Below, piece after piece: positions 1 through 11,173 of a DNA stretch of 28,836 nucleotides. The stretch is from Saccoglossus kowalevskii. Taxonomy: Eukaryota; Hemichordata; Enteropneusta; Harrimaniidae. The number at the start of each line of letters is the position of its first letter. The first letter of the stretch is position 1. A program made the translations under genes and the position numbers. The notes under the pieces are model-generated. The model was not told the origin of the DNA and did no database searches. It was given only the letters and a program-made list of their open reading frames with translations. The stretch covers positions 173,755 to 202,590 of the forward strand of contig NW_003113968.1 in assembly GCF_000003605.2 (NCBI RefSeq), given 5' to 3'.

Positions 1-36
1 CACGCGACGTACACAACGCGTGTAAAACACATTGTA
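1..36. mobile_element. Partial MITE-B copy cut by the window edge
   Basis: The first bases contain CAACGCGTGTAAAA followed by CACATTGT. This matches the centre of the complete MITE-B at 16075-16203 (reverse strand) and the partial copy near 19139-19240. Only the centre and one flank can be seen because the window starts inside it. Confidence 0.45.
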
Positions 37-997
37 TAACGAGAGTTGGGCAATAACTGCATGTGGCGCTTTGGACTAAACGGTACCTTATAAACCGCAA
101 ATCAATAATGCCAATTAGAAGTATCATAGTAATAACGGGTAAGTTACGTAAAATAAATAGATGACTAACGAACGCAGAGAAGGTGACATTCGCAAGCCAA
201 ATTGTAGTTAGACCAGTTGTTAATTTGATATATTGTTTACAAGCGACTCGCCACTCAGAGTCATGGTATCACAGGGGCGATAGATTGTAATCGGGTCCAT
301 AATTCTTACAAATGCGAAGAATCAAAAAGCACTGGAATGAGACATGGCTGTAAATAATTAAACACAATAATAATAACGTGTCCAATACACGCGTCCCCAG
401 ACTCGCTGTGTACATTGAACGCACGCGCTATTCTGTCCACTGTTGTACCGATGGAGATTTGTGCAAACATGGAAGACAACTTTTAAAAGTAAAAGGATGT
501 ACATTCATTTTATTATTATAGAAGTGTCATTAACAAAGATTTGACAAGTTCTCATTTGAACGCCCTTAATTAACCAATAATAAATCAAAGAACAATTTAA
601 ATACTGTTCAGAAATCGGTAAATTGTGAGAGATGTATCTTACCAATAAAGAGGATTATTTCTTATCACTGGCCTCTCATAATACCCTATACCCTCTCCAA
701 TACAAGCCCGAGATTAAATATCTCTCATTCTATGTTTTATCTGTTTCCATTCTAGTATAGTCTCCTAACAGATTGAATACATTTGGCTGGAAGGCTTGAC
801 ATTTTATCACCCCTGGTTAATCAGCTTCGTGGCTTATCACGTGATTAGTTGTGGAAACCACTAACCTAAAAGGCTGACATAGGTAGAACTAGGCAACCAA
901 TCAATTTCCGATGTGCGTTATGCTCAACGTTTTTTTTTTTCTCCTGGAAGTCTCATATATTTTTCTTGGGAAGAGACGAATTCATGTCGAAATAAAC
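37..997. other. Intergenic DNA, no gene seen
   Basis: AT-rich DNA without a long reading frame, RNA gene or clear repeat. A T-run lies near 931-940. Nothing else can be supported. Confidence 0.5.
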
Positions 998-1201
998 TAC
1001 TGTAGAATACTTTATTTTCGCTTGAAATTAATTTTTCGCTGAAGTAATGATTCAGTGAAAATAAAATCCAGTGAACATACCCTTTTTCCTATATTTCACA
1101 TTCAACTTGTCAAAAATCAGTGAAAATAAATTCCATAAAAAGCACCAAAATGTCTTTTCGGTGAAAAATTAATTCCAGTTAAAATAAAGTATTTTACAGT
1201 A
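998..1201. mobile_element. MITE-A copy 1 (non-autonomous, TA-flanked)
   Basis: The ends form a long inverted repeat. The left end reads TA-CTGTAGAATACTTTATTTT and the right end, reverse-complemented, reads TA-CTGTAAAATACTTTATTTT. The symmetry continues inward for about 45 bp (AATTAATTTTTCRC on both arms). TA at both borders is what Tc1/mariner-type insertion leaves. The 204-bp interior carries CAGTGAAAATAAA-type words and no coding capacity. Related copies are at 11174-11382, 22762-22953 and 25451-25647. Confidence 0.8.
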
Positions 1202-2139
1202 TTTATTAGCTTGAATGATATTTTGTCAATAACGGGTTACAAGTAAGAGACTCCATATTGGCTCCAAAAAACTAAAGTAACTGAGTTTATACGGTCACCT
1301 ATGGGGATTATATTATCGGTAGTGTGCCAGTCTGACTATACGTCACTTCCGCATCCTCTGGTTCATTCACTTTGCATACAAAGTGCGTGTGCAAAAAAAA
1401 AAAAAAACTGAACGGTGATTTTGCAAATAGTGTTGCCCTATGTGTGTAAGTCATTACGTAACCAGTAACCAAATGTAAGACGCTTCTCTGTATATTGTAG
1501 AATTAAATCTTCATTCGCTTCACCGCATATCATATAGTATTATCAAACCGTGTTTCTGGCGACCACAGAAAAGGATGTGACGTCATGTGTGATTTCGCAA
1601 TGCATCATGAGTAACATGCTAATATGCTAAGAGTTTGATCGTGTAGTAAAGTATAAATTTCTGTTTTAACGTTCAAAAAATTAAACTTATAAATCACTTC
1701 CAAATACTGAATAGCCTTATTACGTCATTTGGTGAATTGTGACTTATAATGTCCAACAAACATCTTTATACTGATACGTAAGTAGACTTGTCTGCAAGCG
1801 ATTCTATCAAATCAGTCACCCTGGGGCTTTCCCACATTACGTTCTCGTCCCAAGTGGTTGTTTCTTTCACACTTTGTGTTTGCTAAAGCGACTATAATTG
1901 CATACAGACAATTTGCGAGGCTTTGCGACGATTATCCATGTTACAATGCTAGCACTATGCATGCTGTACATTTAAATCAAGTGTTTCTATGCGGCACTGC
2001 ATAACGACTATGCAGAATTTGTTATGAAAAGTAACATTAGTGCGATGATAAAAAAAACACCCGACTCAATGATGTGTCCATTACTAAATGAAGTAAATAT
2101 TTCTACTGGTAATCAATACGACGCTACACAGATGTGTGT
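1202..2139. other. Intergenic DNA, no gene seen
   Basis: No convincing exon. It contains an A-run near 1395-1407 and a perfect palindromic CRE-type octamer TGACGTCA at 1578-1585, which could be chance. Confidence 0.4.
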
Positions 2140-2144
2140 AACTT

Positions 2145-2347
2145 CAGTGGCCGTGGGGGGGGGGGCGGTCGCACTCTCGAAAAAAATGTTGCTACTCCAA
2201 AATCAAGCTGAAACCCTTTGTGTCAGTAATTTGTGTCGAAATTGTTAAGGGGGAACATGCCCGGACCCCCTAGTAAGGTCGCGCCTTCGGTGCAAGGTTG
2301 TGAGCAGATCCCCCCCCCCCATGCAAAATATCGTGCCGCCGCCTCTG
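2145..2347. mobile_element. MITE-C: short element with CAGNGGC ends and 5-bp target duplication
   Basis: The element begins CAGTGGCCGTGGGG on the plus strand. Its other end, read on the minus strand, begins CAGAGGCGGCGG. It is flanked on both sides by AACTT (2140-2144 and 2348-2352), a 5-bp target-site duplication. Long G and C homopolymers (about 2154-2165 and 2310-2320) face each other inside the ends. The 203-bp interior has no gene; a reading frame crossing it is accidental. The CAGNGGC ends recall nonautonomous hAT-like elements, but the 5-bp duplication is not the 8 bp expected for hAT, so the superfamily is open. Confidence 0.7.
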
Positions 2348-2352
2348 AACTT

Positions 2353-3125
2353 TGCTTAACTGAACTTTAAATATACAGTAAGATAGCTAGGGGAATATGG
2401 CATGCAATGTGAGCACGATCTATGTTTGCACGCGCAGGTCAGTGTTATACACCGCTAAGTGATTCGCTTTTGCTTTGAGTGTCGAAACTAGTTGATTTCT
2501 CAGTGATAGACTTGCAGAAAACATCACGAATCTCTTCACCAGTTTCTATCATAGACACAGACGAATATTTCACTCAAGATTATGATGGCCGACTGTTGAC
2601 GTTTTTATCCAACTCATAGCTAATTATGATTTCAAATAATATCAGTGGTTTATCAAACGTTTTACAATGACGTGCAGTTTATATAATCGATTAGTATGTT
2701 TGTTTTCGACACCTTCATTAGCATATTTGTCTATTAGTAACTGCACTCAATCATTTTTCAGTTTCTCAATCCAGGCACAAACTGATATATTACTCATCTC
2801 ACCCCCCCAACCTCCCCGATTTTACACACGCTCAAGGAATTAAGATTTCAAATTTGATAAAATGAAACCAATCAGCGTTAACGCTATATATCACATGTAC
2901 ATCCCAAGGGTCAGCTATAGAACGACAATAACAGAATAAATCTCACAAACCCTTAAAGCAATTCAATAATGTAAAACACTAACATTTCAAAACGAATGAA
3001 ATGTTTGTCCAGAGTTATATAAAACACAATGTAGTGTGTACACTTGTCAATGCGGGGTTAAAGTGAACCATATGATTAAAACAATCATTTTGTCGATCAT
3101 ATTTTTTTCGAACATGTATTTATAG
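2353..3125. other. Intergenic DNA, no gene seen
   Basis: AT-rich sequence up to the start of the 32-bp minisatellite. A C-run lies near 2801-2809. No supported exon or RNA gene. Confidence 0.4.
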
Positions 3126-3128
3126 CTT

Positions 3129-4020
3129 GTTACTCACTAGTGTTCAGTCACATGGAATAAGTTACTCACTAGTGTTCAGTGACAAAGATGATTTACTCAC
3201 TAGTGTTCAGTGACAAAGATGATTTACTCACTAGTGTTCAGTGACAAAGATGATTTACTCACTAGTGTTCAGTCACATGGATCATGTTACTCACTAGTGT
3301 TTAGTGACAAAGATCATGTTACTCACTAGTGTTTAGTCACATGGATCACTTTAGTCACTAGTGTTCAATTACATGGGCCGTGTTACTCACTAGTGTTCAG
3401 TCAGATGGATCATGTTACTCACTAGTGTTCAGTCACATGGATCATACTACTCACTAGTGTTCAGTCACATAGATCATTTACTCACTAGTGTTTAGTCACA
3501 TGGATCATGTTACTCACTAGTGTTCAGTCACATGGATCGTGTTAATCGGGTGTGTTCAGTGACATGGATCATGCTACTCAGGAGTGTTCAGTCACATGGA
3601 TCATGCTACTCACTGTTGTTCAGTCACATGGATCATACTACTCACTAGTGTTCAGTCACATAGATCATGTTACACACTAGTGTTCAGTCACATGGATCAT
3701 ACTACTCACTAGTGTTCAGTCACATAAGTCATGTTACTCACAAGTGTTCAGTCACATCGATCAAGTTACTCACTAGTGTTCAATCACATGGATCATGTTA
3801 CTCACTAGTGTTCAGTCACATAGATCATGTTACTCACTAGTGTTCAGTCACATGGATCATACTACTCACTAGTGTTCAGTCACATAGATCATGTTACTCA
3901 CTAGTGTTCAGTCACATGGATCATATTACTTACTAATGTTCAGTCACATGGATCATGTTACTCACTAGTGTTCAGTCACATAGATCATGTTACTTTGCAG
4001 TGTTCACATGAATCATGATC
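3129..4020. repeat. Minisatellite, 32-bp unit, about 28 copies
   Basis: Tandem units of about 32 bp (some 31) share the core TTACTCACTAGTGTTCAGT followed by CACATGGATCAT or variants. Every well-kept unit contains the 8-bp perfect palindrome CACTAGTG. Early units use GACAAAGAT. Later units alternate CACATGGATCATAC with CACATAGATCATGT, giving a 64-bp higher-order period between about 3600 and 3990. The last units decay near 4000-4020. No coding role. Confidence 0.95.
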
Positions 4021-4097
4021 ATTTACTAGTGCTTTATCATATAGTTGTCTAAATAACTGACCCGATCTGGTTGCTAATGATGCATTTCGTTTGAAAC

Positions 4098-4811
4098 GTT
4101 GTAATGTGTTACGTTGTCTTGTAATGTGTTTCGTTGTAATTTGTTGTAATGGGTTACGTCGTGTTGCGTTGTAACGTGTTACGTTGTGTTGTGTTGTAAT
4201 ATGTTACGTTGTGATTCGTTGTACTATGTTAAGTTGTGTTGTGTTGTAGTGTGTCACATTGTGTTGCGCTGTAACGTGTTACGTTGTGCTGTAATGTGTT
4301 ACGTTGTGTTTTGCTGTAATGTGTTACGTTGTGTTGCTTTGTATTATATTAAGTTTTGTTGTGTTGTAATGTGTTACGTTGTGTTGCGTTGTAATATGTT
4401 AAGTAGTGTTGTGTTGTAATGTGTTACGTTGTGTTGCGTTGTTATATGTTAAGTTGTGTTGCGTTGTAATGTGTTACGTTATGTTGCGTTGTAATATGTT
4501 AAGCTGTGTTGCGTTGTAATGTGTTACGTTGTGTTGCGTTGTAATATATTAAGTTTTGATGTGTTGTAATGTGTTACGTTGTGTTGCGTTGTAATATGTT
4601 AAGCTGTGTTGCGTTGTAATGTGTTACGTTGTGTTGCGTTGTAATACATTAAGTTGTGATGTGTTGTAATGTGTTACGTTATGTTGCGTTGTAATATGTT
4701 AAGTTGCGTTGTAGTGTGTTACGCGGTGTTCCGCTGCAACGTGTTACGTTGTAATGTGTTACATTGTCATGTGTTGTGAAACGTTCCGTTACGTTATAAT
4801 ATACCATGTTA
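4098..4811. repeat. Minisatellite, 25-bp unit with 50-bp higher-order period, G/T-rich strand
   Basis: The array is built from GTTGTAATGTGTTAC followed by GTTGTGTTGC. It alternates with a variant containing GTAATATGTTAAG, so the real period is often 50 bp. The plus strand is almost free of C and very rich in G and T. The 77-codon frame inside it is a by-product of the repeat. The 9-mer CGTTTGAAA occurs exactly at both edges (4088-4096 and 4812-4820). Confidence 0.93.
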
Positions 4812-4910
4812 CGTTTGAAATAAACATTCATAATTACCAAACAACTAGATAGTTTAGAATACTACTGCCGATGAACAATACAACGCTGTAAAATTGAACA
4901 TTATACTTAC

Positions 4911-5043
4911 TTGAATGTATCATCTGATACGTTGTGATATTTGGCGTAAGAGTCACCACTTCCACGGGTAATGTTCTGTTGACAACTAAGTCACTTTCCA
5001 GTGTTGTTTCAGCAGAGTTATTTTCCGGAATAAATGGGCTCAT
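4911..5043 (-). CDS. Candidate first coding exon, possibly the N-terminus of a membrane receptor
   Basis: On the minus strand an ATG at 5043-5041 opens 44 codons starting MSPFIPENNS. An in-frame TGA lies 15 bases upstream, so this ATG is the first possible start. The frame runs into a strong splice donor, CAA|GTAAGTAT, at 4910. The predicted peptide has three N-glycosylation sequons (NNS, NRT, NIT near residues 8, 22 and 35), many Thr/Ser and no signal peptide. This is the composition of an extracellular N-terminal tail such as that of a rhodopsin-type GPCR. The next exon would lie at lower coordinates, beyond the two minisatellites, and was not found. The receptor idea is inference; the exon could also be spurious. 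Confidence 0.28.
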
Positions 5044-8000
5044 GACGCGAAGAACTCACCACAAGTACGCATGTGTCAGCATCTGCTGGGCTCAGCAAAA
5101 ATCCGCCAAATAAACACTCCACCCTTTCCTGGTGCTCAGCATGAAAGAACGTCAAGCTAGTTTCTGCAGCGAACTGATTAACGCCTCGCTTTCAGAGAAT
5201 GAATCGTAGAGATGCAGATATACGACACACACCGCGCGGTGGTCTGATTTGACAAGTGAATATCCCCCTAATTAGTTATGTATACGTAGGAAATTCATAT
5301 ACGAACGATGGGGGCGACATGACGTACATTGCTCACAGCATGGGTTTTCATTTTGCATATATGGTACACACTGACGAAGAGTATAAACAAATGGTAGATA
5401 TTCTCATCAGTTTCCATGTTTTTGTAATAGAAGGAAGGACATTTTGAGATATATGCCGTAGGAAACAATTATAGTAAAATGTTCTAAAACAGACAAAACA
5501 TGAGATTGTCATTCTATACTGTATATAGACTTTCTTTGAACTTGAGTACGCTGACCTCATATTTTATTTTATTCATCCTTCTGAAAAAAAAATTAGTAGC
5601 ATTTATAACTTTAAACGGGTGATCAGATTTCAGTGATTTTTAAAAATATGGTCTTATTCCATGTTGATGTTCAAAAAACAGATAAAAATACATTGTCAGG
5701 GCGGAAATCTTTTTCACAGAAAATGTGGGTCAAACATCTATGAAATTGGTAATTTTTGAGTCACTTACAATTCGTTGCTATGGTAGAAACGTTTAGTAGT
5801 ATCTCAAAATTTCGTTAAGTTGCATATGGTAGAAAAACACGCATATAAGATGAGTTATTAAGGTTGTCGCAAATTATCAGGAAATGCTTAATTATGCAAT
5901 TGTTGTTATGAAATGAATCTGTATCATGTACATTTTTGGATTTTTAGAAAAATGGATGGCTTACATAATCGATAATTATGTTACACTATATAGATCATAA
6001 CAATATAATTGCTTCAACCCTATTTATAAGGTTTCTGACGTCACGGTCACAGTCACAGTCGTAATTAATTTGTTACAAAACTATCTTCATGTTTTAACGG
6101 GGTAAAACTCTGAAACTACATAGCATGGTGACCCGTCACTAGCAAAATCGACTACTGGCATATTTTTGTCGCTTTAGTTAAAGTTATCGCATTAACTTAT
6201 AAAATAATTTTCGTTAGTTGTAAATCTCACCAACAGAGGGCGCTCTCAAGTCAACGATGTAGTTTTTGTGATATTTCTCTTGAAGTTCATACTTCGAAAA
6301 TCTAAGAATAGTGAAATGAACATGTAACTAAATCCTAAGGGATTCAGTCGGTCTTGATAATATATGTATATAATCAACTGGTCCGCCTGGAAAAGCCCAT
6401 GGAATTATCAAATTAAAGCGCCCTCTAACATCTTGACACTATTTGAGCAGAGTAGAATTCTGGCAAGTCAAATACACATCTGCGGTGATACGTGTAGTTC
6501 ACAGTCAGCTGGCTCACGCGTGATAATAAAATAAATGCGATATTTACTATGTGGGCGCTATCTTGAATGCCGCATAAAACTAAATAAAAGACAAGTTGTG
6601 AAACGCGTTTTTCAGATTTCTACAAATCAGGACAAAAATGCCAAACTTTCACAGAAATACGATCCGTTGGGGTATTATAAAGCCAACCGATAACAAAATT
6701 CGGCCTAATTCGTCGTTTTTTGTGGAAAAATCCCTTGCATAGGAACACCTAATTACACGAAGTACATAGAACACTTCCCCGGGGTATTTGAAACCGAAAT
6801 TGGCAGTTAACAGAACTTCGAGTTGCGGGCAACGTGCATCTTGTTTCTTGTTATATGCTTGTGTTTGCAAATCCACGTAGAATGTCTATGAAGCAATTTG
6901 TAATTATACTTTATTTTAAATTGTAATAGTCAATGCTGATGCCCGGAAGACATGTATTATTAAATAACAATCATAGGTAACAATAGAAATTGTTTTATCC
7001 AATAAAACACAGATGCTAATGTATGTGCTCAATTGAGCTAGGTTCATGAGAGAACAATGAAACGGAGTATTTCGGTGATAACTGTTCAATGCATACCCTA
7101 AGGAGAATGTTTGTTTCCGGGTTTTAGCCAGGTAACCAGGCACAAATCATCGTCTGTCTGAGTGACTGAATCACCACCCAAACTGATCCGTTTGACTGGA
7201 CTATCTAAAATTATTCAAACGCTATTCAAACAGCGAATCCAGCTTGACGCGGCATGACTTAAAATGTATTATTCGATTGGACATTATTTATGAACAACTG
7301 TATAGAAATAATATAGAGAATACAACTCCTTGTTTACGGTCAGCGATGATGATATACAATTGATGTTTCCCCATGTATGTTCATGTGTATCGATTTTATA
7401 TATATTTACATAATACTATATATTTACATTCATTTATGCAGGTATATTTGATCAGTTACTACCCACTTAACGAACTTCATTCTATAAACTGTATAATTCA
7501 TTTTTGTTTTCAAAAATTTAACAGAGGACACATTCCTAATATCAACATTAAGGCAATTAAACCAATTTTACAGCTCCAGTAATGAAACATTCTGCAACCA
7601 CTGTTGACGAAAGTTGTGGCGAATAGATATGTTAACTGTTTGTTTGTTTTTTAAATCTAGAATACATGACACAATAAGCGATCGCGTGAAATAAATAGAC
7701 AGCCATTTGATAATGTAATTTTACAATTTTCACAATCTGATTGCTGGTGTGGCTTACAAAAGATTTTTATTGTACCAAAATTGTATTCTTTTTTTGTAAT
7801 TCAGATGACGAAAACATATTTGAAACTTTTGTACATTTGAATTTGTCAGTTCATCAAAATTAGGAAATTCATTACGATTCCATTCAAACAATGTGTCCCC
7901 TGCGAAAAGTGCTTTGATAACGCCACTATCGTGATATAGTCGCGACATTACTGCAAGTTCATTTATTGTATGAGTTATTTATTCTGGGAAATGCAAAATT

Positions 8001-9335
8001 TAAAACCCTTGAGTAAACTGAAACAACTGTCAATTTCTAACGCCACTGCCACTACATGTTGCCTTTCTTTGTAGCTACAAAGATCCCCCGAAAATATGAC
8101 CTGTCAATCCATACCCAATATTATTCTAAGCGACAACGATACGTAAAGGTGATGTAACTTTACGTGACATTTCATGTTACAAAAATTTAGAAAATGAAAT
8201 ACGGGGTCACTGTACTCGTTTCTAAGACAGCCAATGTATAAAATAGGGGGGAAGCATGTTTTATAGGCTTTAGGCAATTTTACAATTGTTTTCCAAAGCA
8301 AGGTTATACAAAAAGTGAAAGGTGACATGTTATATATACATATACGGTCTTACAATGTACATGTATAGATGTATTTCAAACTGACATTATTTTTAGTGGG
8401 TCTTTTATGACAGTGTGTTCGCCAAAAAATACTAAAAGAATTAATTTGAGACAGAGTTTGACAAATTATTGTTACTAATACAAACATATATAATATACGC
8501 ACGTGTAGAATTCAAATCAACTTCATAGCAGTGTTGAATGAACTGTTAGTGTAAGCTATCACTTTGTCGCTTTACTCGAAATTGCGTTGAGTGTATGTGT
8601 ATCAGTGGAATAATTTTATCTGTAAATTGTGCTAGTGAACATTCATTTGAGAGTATTATGTTGAACATGGTCGGTGTTCGTCATCCGGGAATCTTTGCTG
8701 TCAATCTCTCCACTGGCTGATCACACACACAAACTAACAAATTAAGTATCTTTGATGACAAAATATTGATTTTGGTACGTCTGCTGATATGCCAGGAGGT
8801 AAAAACATTACGATAAAGACTTTCCGTTTTCGACATTGTGAAATTCTTTCGTTTTTAGGGAGAAAAAAAATGGAAAAAAAAATGATTTTGACAAGATAAT
8901 TCAGAAATTTATATTAAAAATAATCCATAACGAAAAGCATTCCAGATGTACCCGTAAATAATTGTCATAATTACCGATTACACAAGAATATTACAGAAAA
9001 AAAAATAATTTGCTATATTCTCTATATTTTTGCTTTTATTTGTCTTGAATCTTATGGCTGAAAGAAGCAGAACGAAATTACAAACTATGTAGTGTGTTAA
9101 ACAAGTCATATATAACAATAACAATAACTTTAATAAATATGATTTTACTTGGTAAAAATACTGTATTTGTATGCATAAAAACAAAAGAATTTCACAATGT
9201 CGAACGGAAAGTCTTAATCGCACTGTTCAAGGGAATGTCAATGCAAATGTCACATTTACAGTCAACAATGTTTGTTCTTCAGTCTTAAAAAGGGACGAGC
9301 AAAACTAACACTTGTTGTACTCCCTGTCAATGTTT
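5044..9335. other. Long intergenic or intronic stretch, no gene recognised
   Basis: AT-rich with only short chance frames on both strands. Notable words are AGAGGGCGCTCT at 6235-6246 and its near inverse AGCGCCCTCT at 6417-6426 (CTCF-core-like), and a TGACGTCA at 6036-6043. No RNA gene or clear repeat could be supported. Confidence 0.4.
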
Positions 9336-9357
9336 GACCAGGAAGCTATTCCTGGTC
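9336..9357. other. Perfect 9-bp hairpin with 4-nt loop
   Basis: GACCAGGAA, loop GCTA, then TTCCTGGTC form a perfect inverted repeat. It lies about 215 bp upstream of the splice acceptor of the MFSD13A-like exon. Function unknown. It also contains a TTCC/GGAA arrangement resembling a spaced STAT or ETS pair. Confidence 0.4.
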
Positions 9358-9574
9358 CAATGTGTCACTCATTTATGGAGTTCACCACTGCATTGATTGA
9401 TCTTTATTAATATCCCAAAATTCAGATCACTATTGGATACAATACAGCGTGCAATTGAATTTCCTGTAAACCAACAATTGTATGTTATGCCCGTCACTGT
9501 ACATAGCCCGTTTAGACACTCTGGGCAACTTCCAACAGAAAGCCCAAATTAATAATATTTATTATCTTTTCCAG

Positions 9575-10566
9575 TCTAAATTTTGAAGAGTGCGACTTTT
9601 GTGGATCGCAGCATGGCGATGTTTGACAAGAATTCCCTGTCATACGCTGCCACCTGGATGAGGTATTCCATGATGCACTCTATTTTTATCTTCTACCATG
9701 TCAAATTATCTCTCGACACTTAGTATATCACAAACATGGTTCAATGTTGCTCAGAGTGTATTCTTCGTATGGGACGCAATTAATGACCCATATTTTGCGT
9801 ATTTTCAAGATAACTCAAAATGGAAATTATTTCGTCAGCGGAGATACTCCATTCTGTATGGCGCTCCCGTATTTGCCATCAGTTTTCTGTTGCCATGGCT
9901 CCCATGGAAAAATTGCAAACCAAATGATTGGTTGACTGAAGTGCATTTTATAATTCTCCTCTGTTCGTGTGACACGATGATCACATGTGTAATACTCGCA
10001 CACAGTTCTCTTTACACGGAAATGCCCAGTCATCATGACGACCCATTACGTCTAACTCGTTATAACGTAATAGCTACTCTCATTGGATCGTCGTCAGTAT
10101 TTTACGTGCGAAATATTCTCGGATAGTCGAAAACAATTCAGGAATTTTCAATATTTCTGCGTGTGTGTTGCTTTTCTGAGTTGTTGGCGATGCGATATAC
10201 AGGGTTACATGCGAGCTGGGCGATTGTACTCAAAACGATAGTCAAAACTCTGACTTCAACAAGACTAAAACCTCAATGTTTATTGGATACTGGCAGATTA
10301 TCTGCCAGAAAAATGTATTACTTCTTATTGCAGTGAACTTTTGCACCAATTTCCATGTTGTGTATGTCAGCTCTGTTCTGAATATCTTCGGCGATAATTT
10401 GCTGCCGAGCCGCGCCCTCCGCGGTGCTCCAAACCCAACAGGTCTGATGCCGTTCGGCCGGCGAGGGCGCTTTTACGCCTACATGTCAAGCTATTTGCTG
10501 CCCAATGATAGCTTTCCAGACTTCGCCAGGAAAATGTTGTACGAATCAGTTTTTGTTGTACCTTAG
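9575..10566 (+). pseudogene. MFSD13A/TMEM180-like major facilitator exon, disrupted
   Basis: A single long exon follows an acceptor (TTATCTTTTCCAG, ending 9574) and stops at a donor-like GTTAGT (10567). The likely start is ATG 9613 (MAMFDKN, or MFDKN from 9619); an in-frame TAA lies just upstream. The family signature is clear: a first membrane helix with FYHVKL, the motif VWDAINDPYF followed by QD (family form WNxxNDPLFGxxxD), LYGAPVFAISFLLPWLPW, and FCTNFHVVYVSSVLNIFGD after a loop. MFSD13A/TMEM180 proteins are 12-helix membrane proteins of the sugar/cation-symporter branch; this exon covers roughly the first half. Lesions: a +1 frame change near 9700-9725, an in-frame TAG at 10124, a second frame change between about 10215 and 10275, and a TAG at 10564 where the family pattern suggests CAG just before the donor. 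A 96-bp insertion lies at 10397-10492. The kept splice signals argue for a decayed genomic gene rather than a retrocopy. Assembly errors could explain one lesion, hardly all. Family confidence is high; pseudogene status is moderate. Confidence 0.72.
10397..10502. repeat. 96-bp GC-rich in-frame insertion between 10-bp direct repeats
   Basis: ATTTGCTGCC occurs at 10397-10406 and again at 10493-10502, a spacing of 96 bp (32 codons). Removing one period would join FGDNLLP to NDSFPDFARKMLYESVF, which fits the transporter family without a gap. The inserted DNA is strongly GC-rich (CCGCG, GGCCGGCG, GAGGGCGC) in an AT-rich gene. The 10-bp repeats behave like a target-site duplication. The source is not recognised. 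Confidence 0.6.
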
Positions 10567-11090
10567 GTTAGTCTGGTTAGTCAATATTCTCCCCAATTCG
10601 TTTATTCAAACAATCCATTTCATACATCTTTTTTATAAAACTGTGGTTAACCTAGAAATGTGTTAGTCATTGCAAGGCACTATTTAGTAAAGTATGTGTA
10701 ACATATTAGTGCGGGATATTCATTTCTATATGGCATAATCAGTTGCCCAATTTCCGGAAGTTTGAAGATAGACGTTACTAATAAAACAAGTATGTGATTC
10801 ATCATTTGAAGCTTGGCAGCAGGCAGAGTACTTACTATAGTCCAGCAACACTCATATAGGCTTACTTTTTAAATCAAAATGTTCATGGGTGTTTAAATGT
10901 GAAAATGGGAGTAAATATAAAGCGATATATGTTTATTACAATAGTGCATAATCACTTGGCTCTTTGCGCAAGTTTAAAAAATACACATTGAAGCAGTGAG
11001 CGCTCGTAGTTCAAGTTAACAAACAATATTTTTCACCCGCGATTGAAAACAGTATTATACACATTGATAATCAAAATTAACAGCAGGGCC
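10567..11090. other. Region downstream of the transporter exon; no further exon found
   Basis: It begins with the donor GTTAGT, so it would be intron if the gene were spliced. No continuation of the transporter (helices 7-12) was recognised here or further along the plus strand in this window. Confidence 0.4.
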
Positions 11091-11093
11091 GTA

Positions 11094-11173
11094 GTTAGCT
11101 TTTTTCACTAGGGGGCAGTTGAAATGTGATGATTAGTACTTGAGATATCAGTGTAAAAGCCAAAAATTGACTA
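11094..11173. repeat. Remnant of a CAGGGCCGTAG-type dispersed element
   Basis: CAGGGCCGTAGTTAGC followed by CACTAGGGGGCAG resembles the terminal sequence of elements with CAGNGGC ends, such as MITE-C at 2145. The other end was not found. It abuts the MITE-A-like copy at 11174. Confidence 0.35.

Noticed and set aside
3129-4020. CRISPR-like regular repeat
   Set aside because: Units are contiguous without unique spacers and there are no cas genes; this is an animal minisatellite.
4186-4419. 77-codon Cys/Val-rich frame
   Set aside because: It is a by-product of the 25-bp G/T array.
1578-6043. Two perfect TGACGTCA (CRE) sites at 1578 and 6036
   Set aside because: Eight-base words are expected to occur by chance about this often, and neither lies near a supported transcription start.
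7754-7948. 64-codon minus-strand frame preceded by CTTGCAG
   Set aside because: The acceptor lacks a pyrimidine tract, the end is in poly-A/T DNA and no domain is visible.
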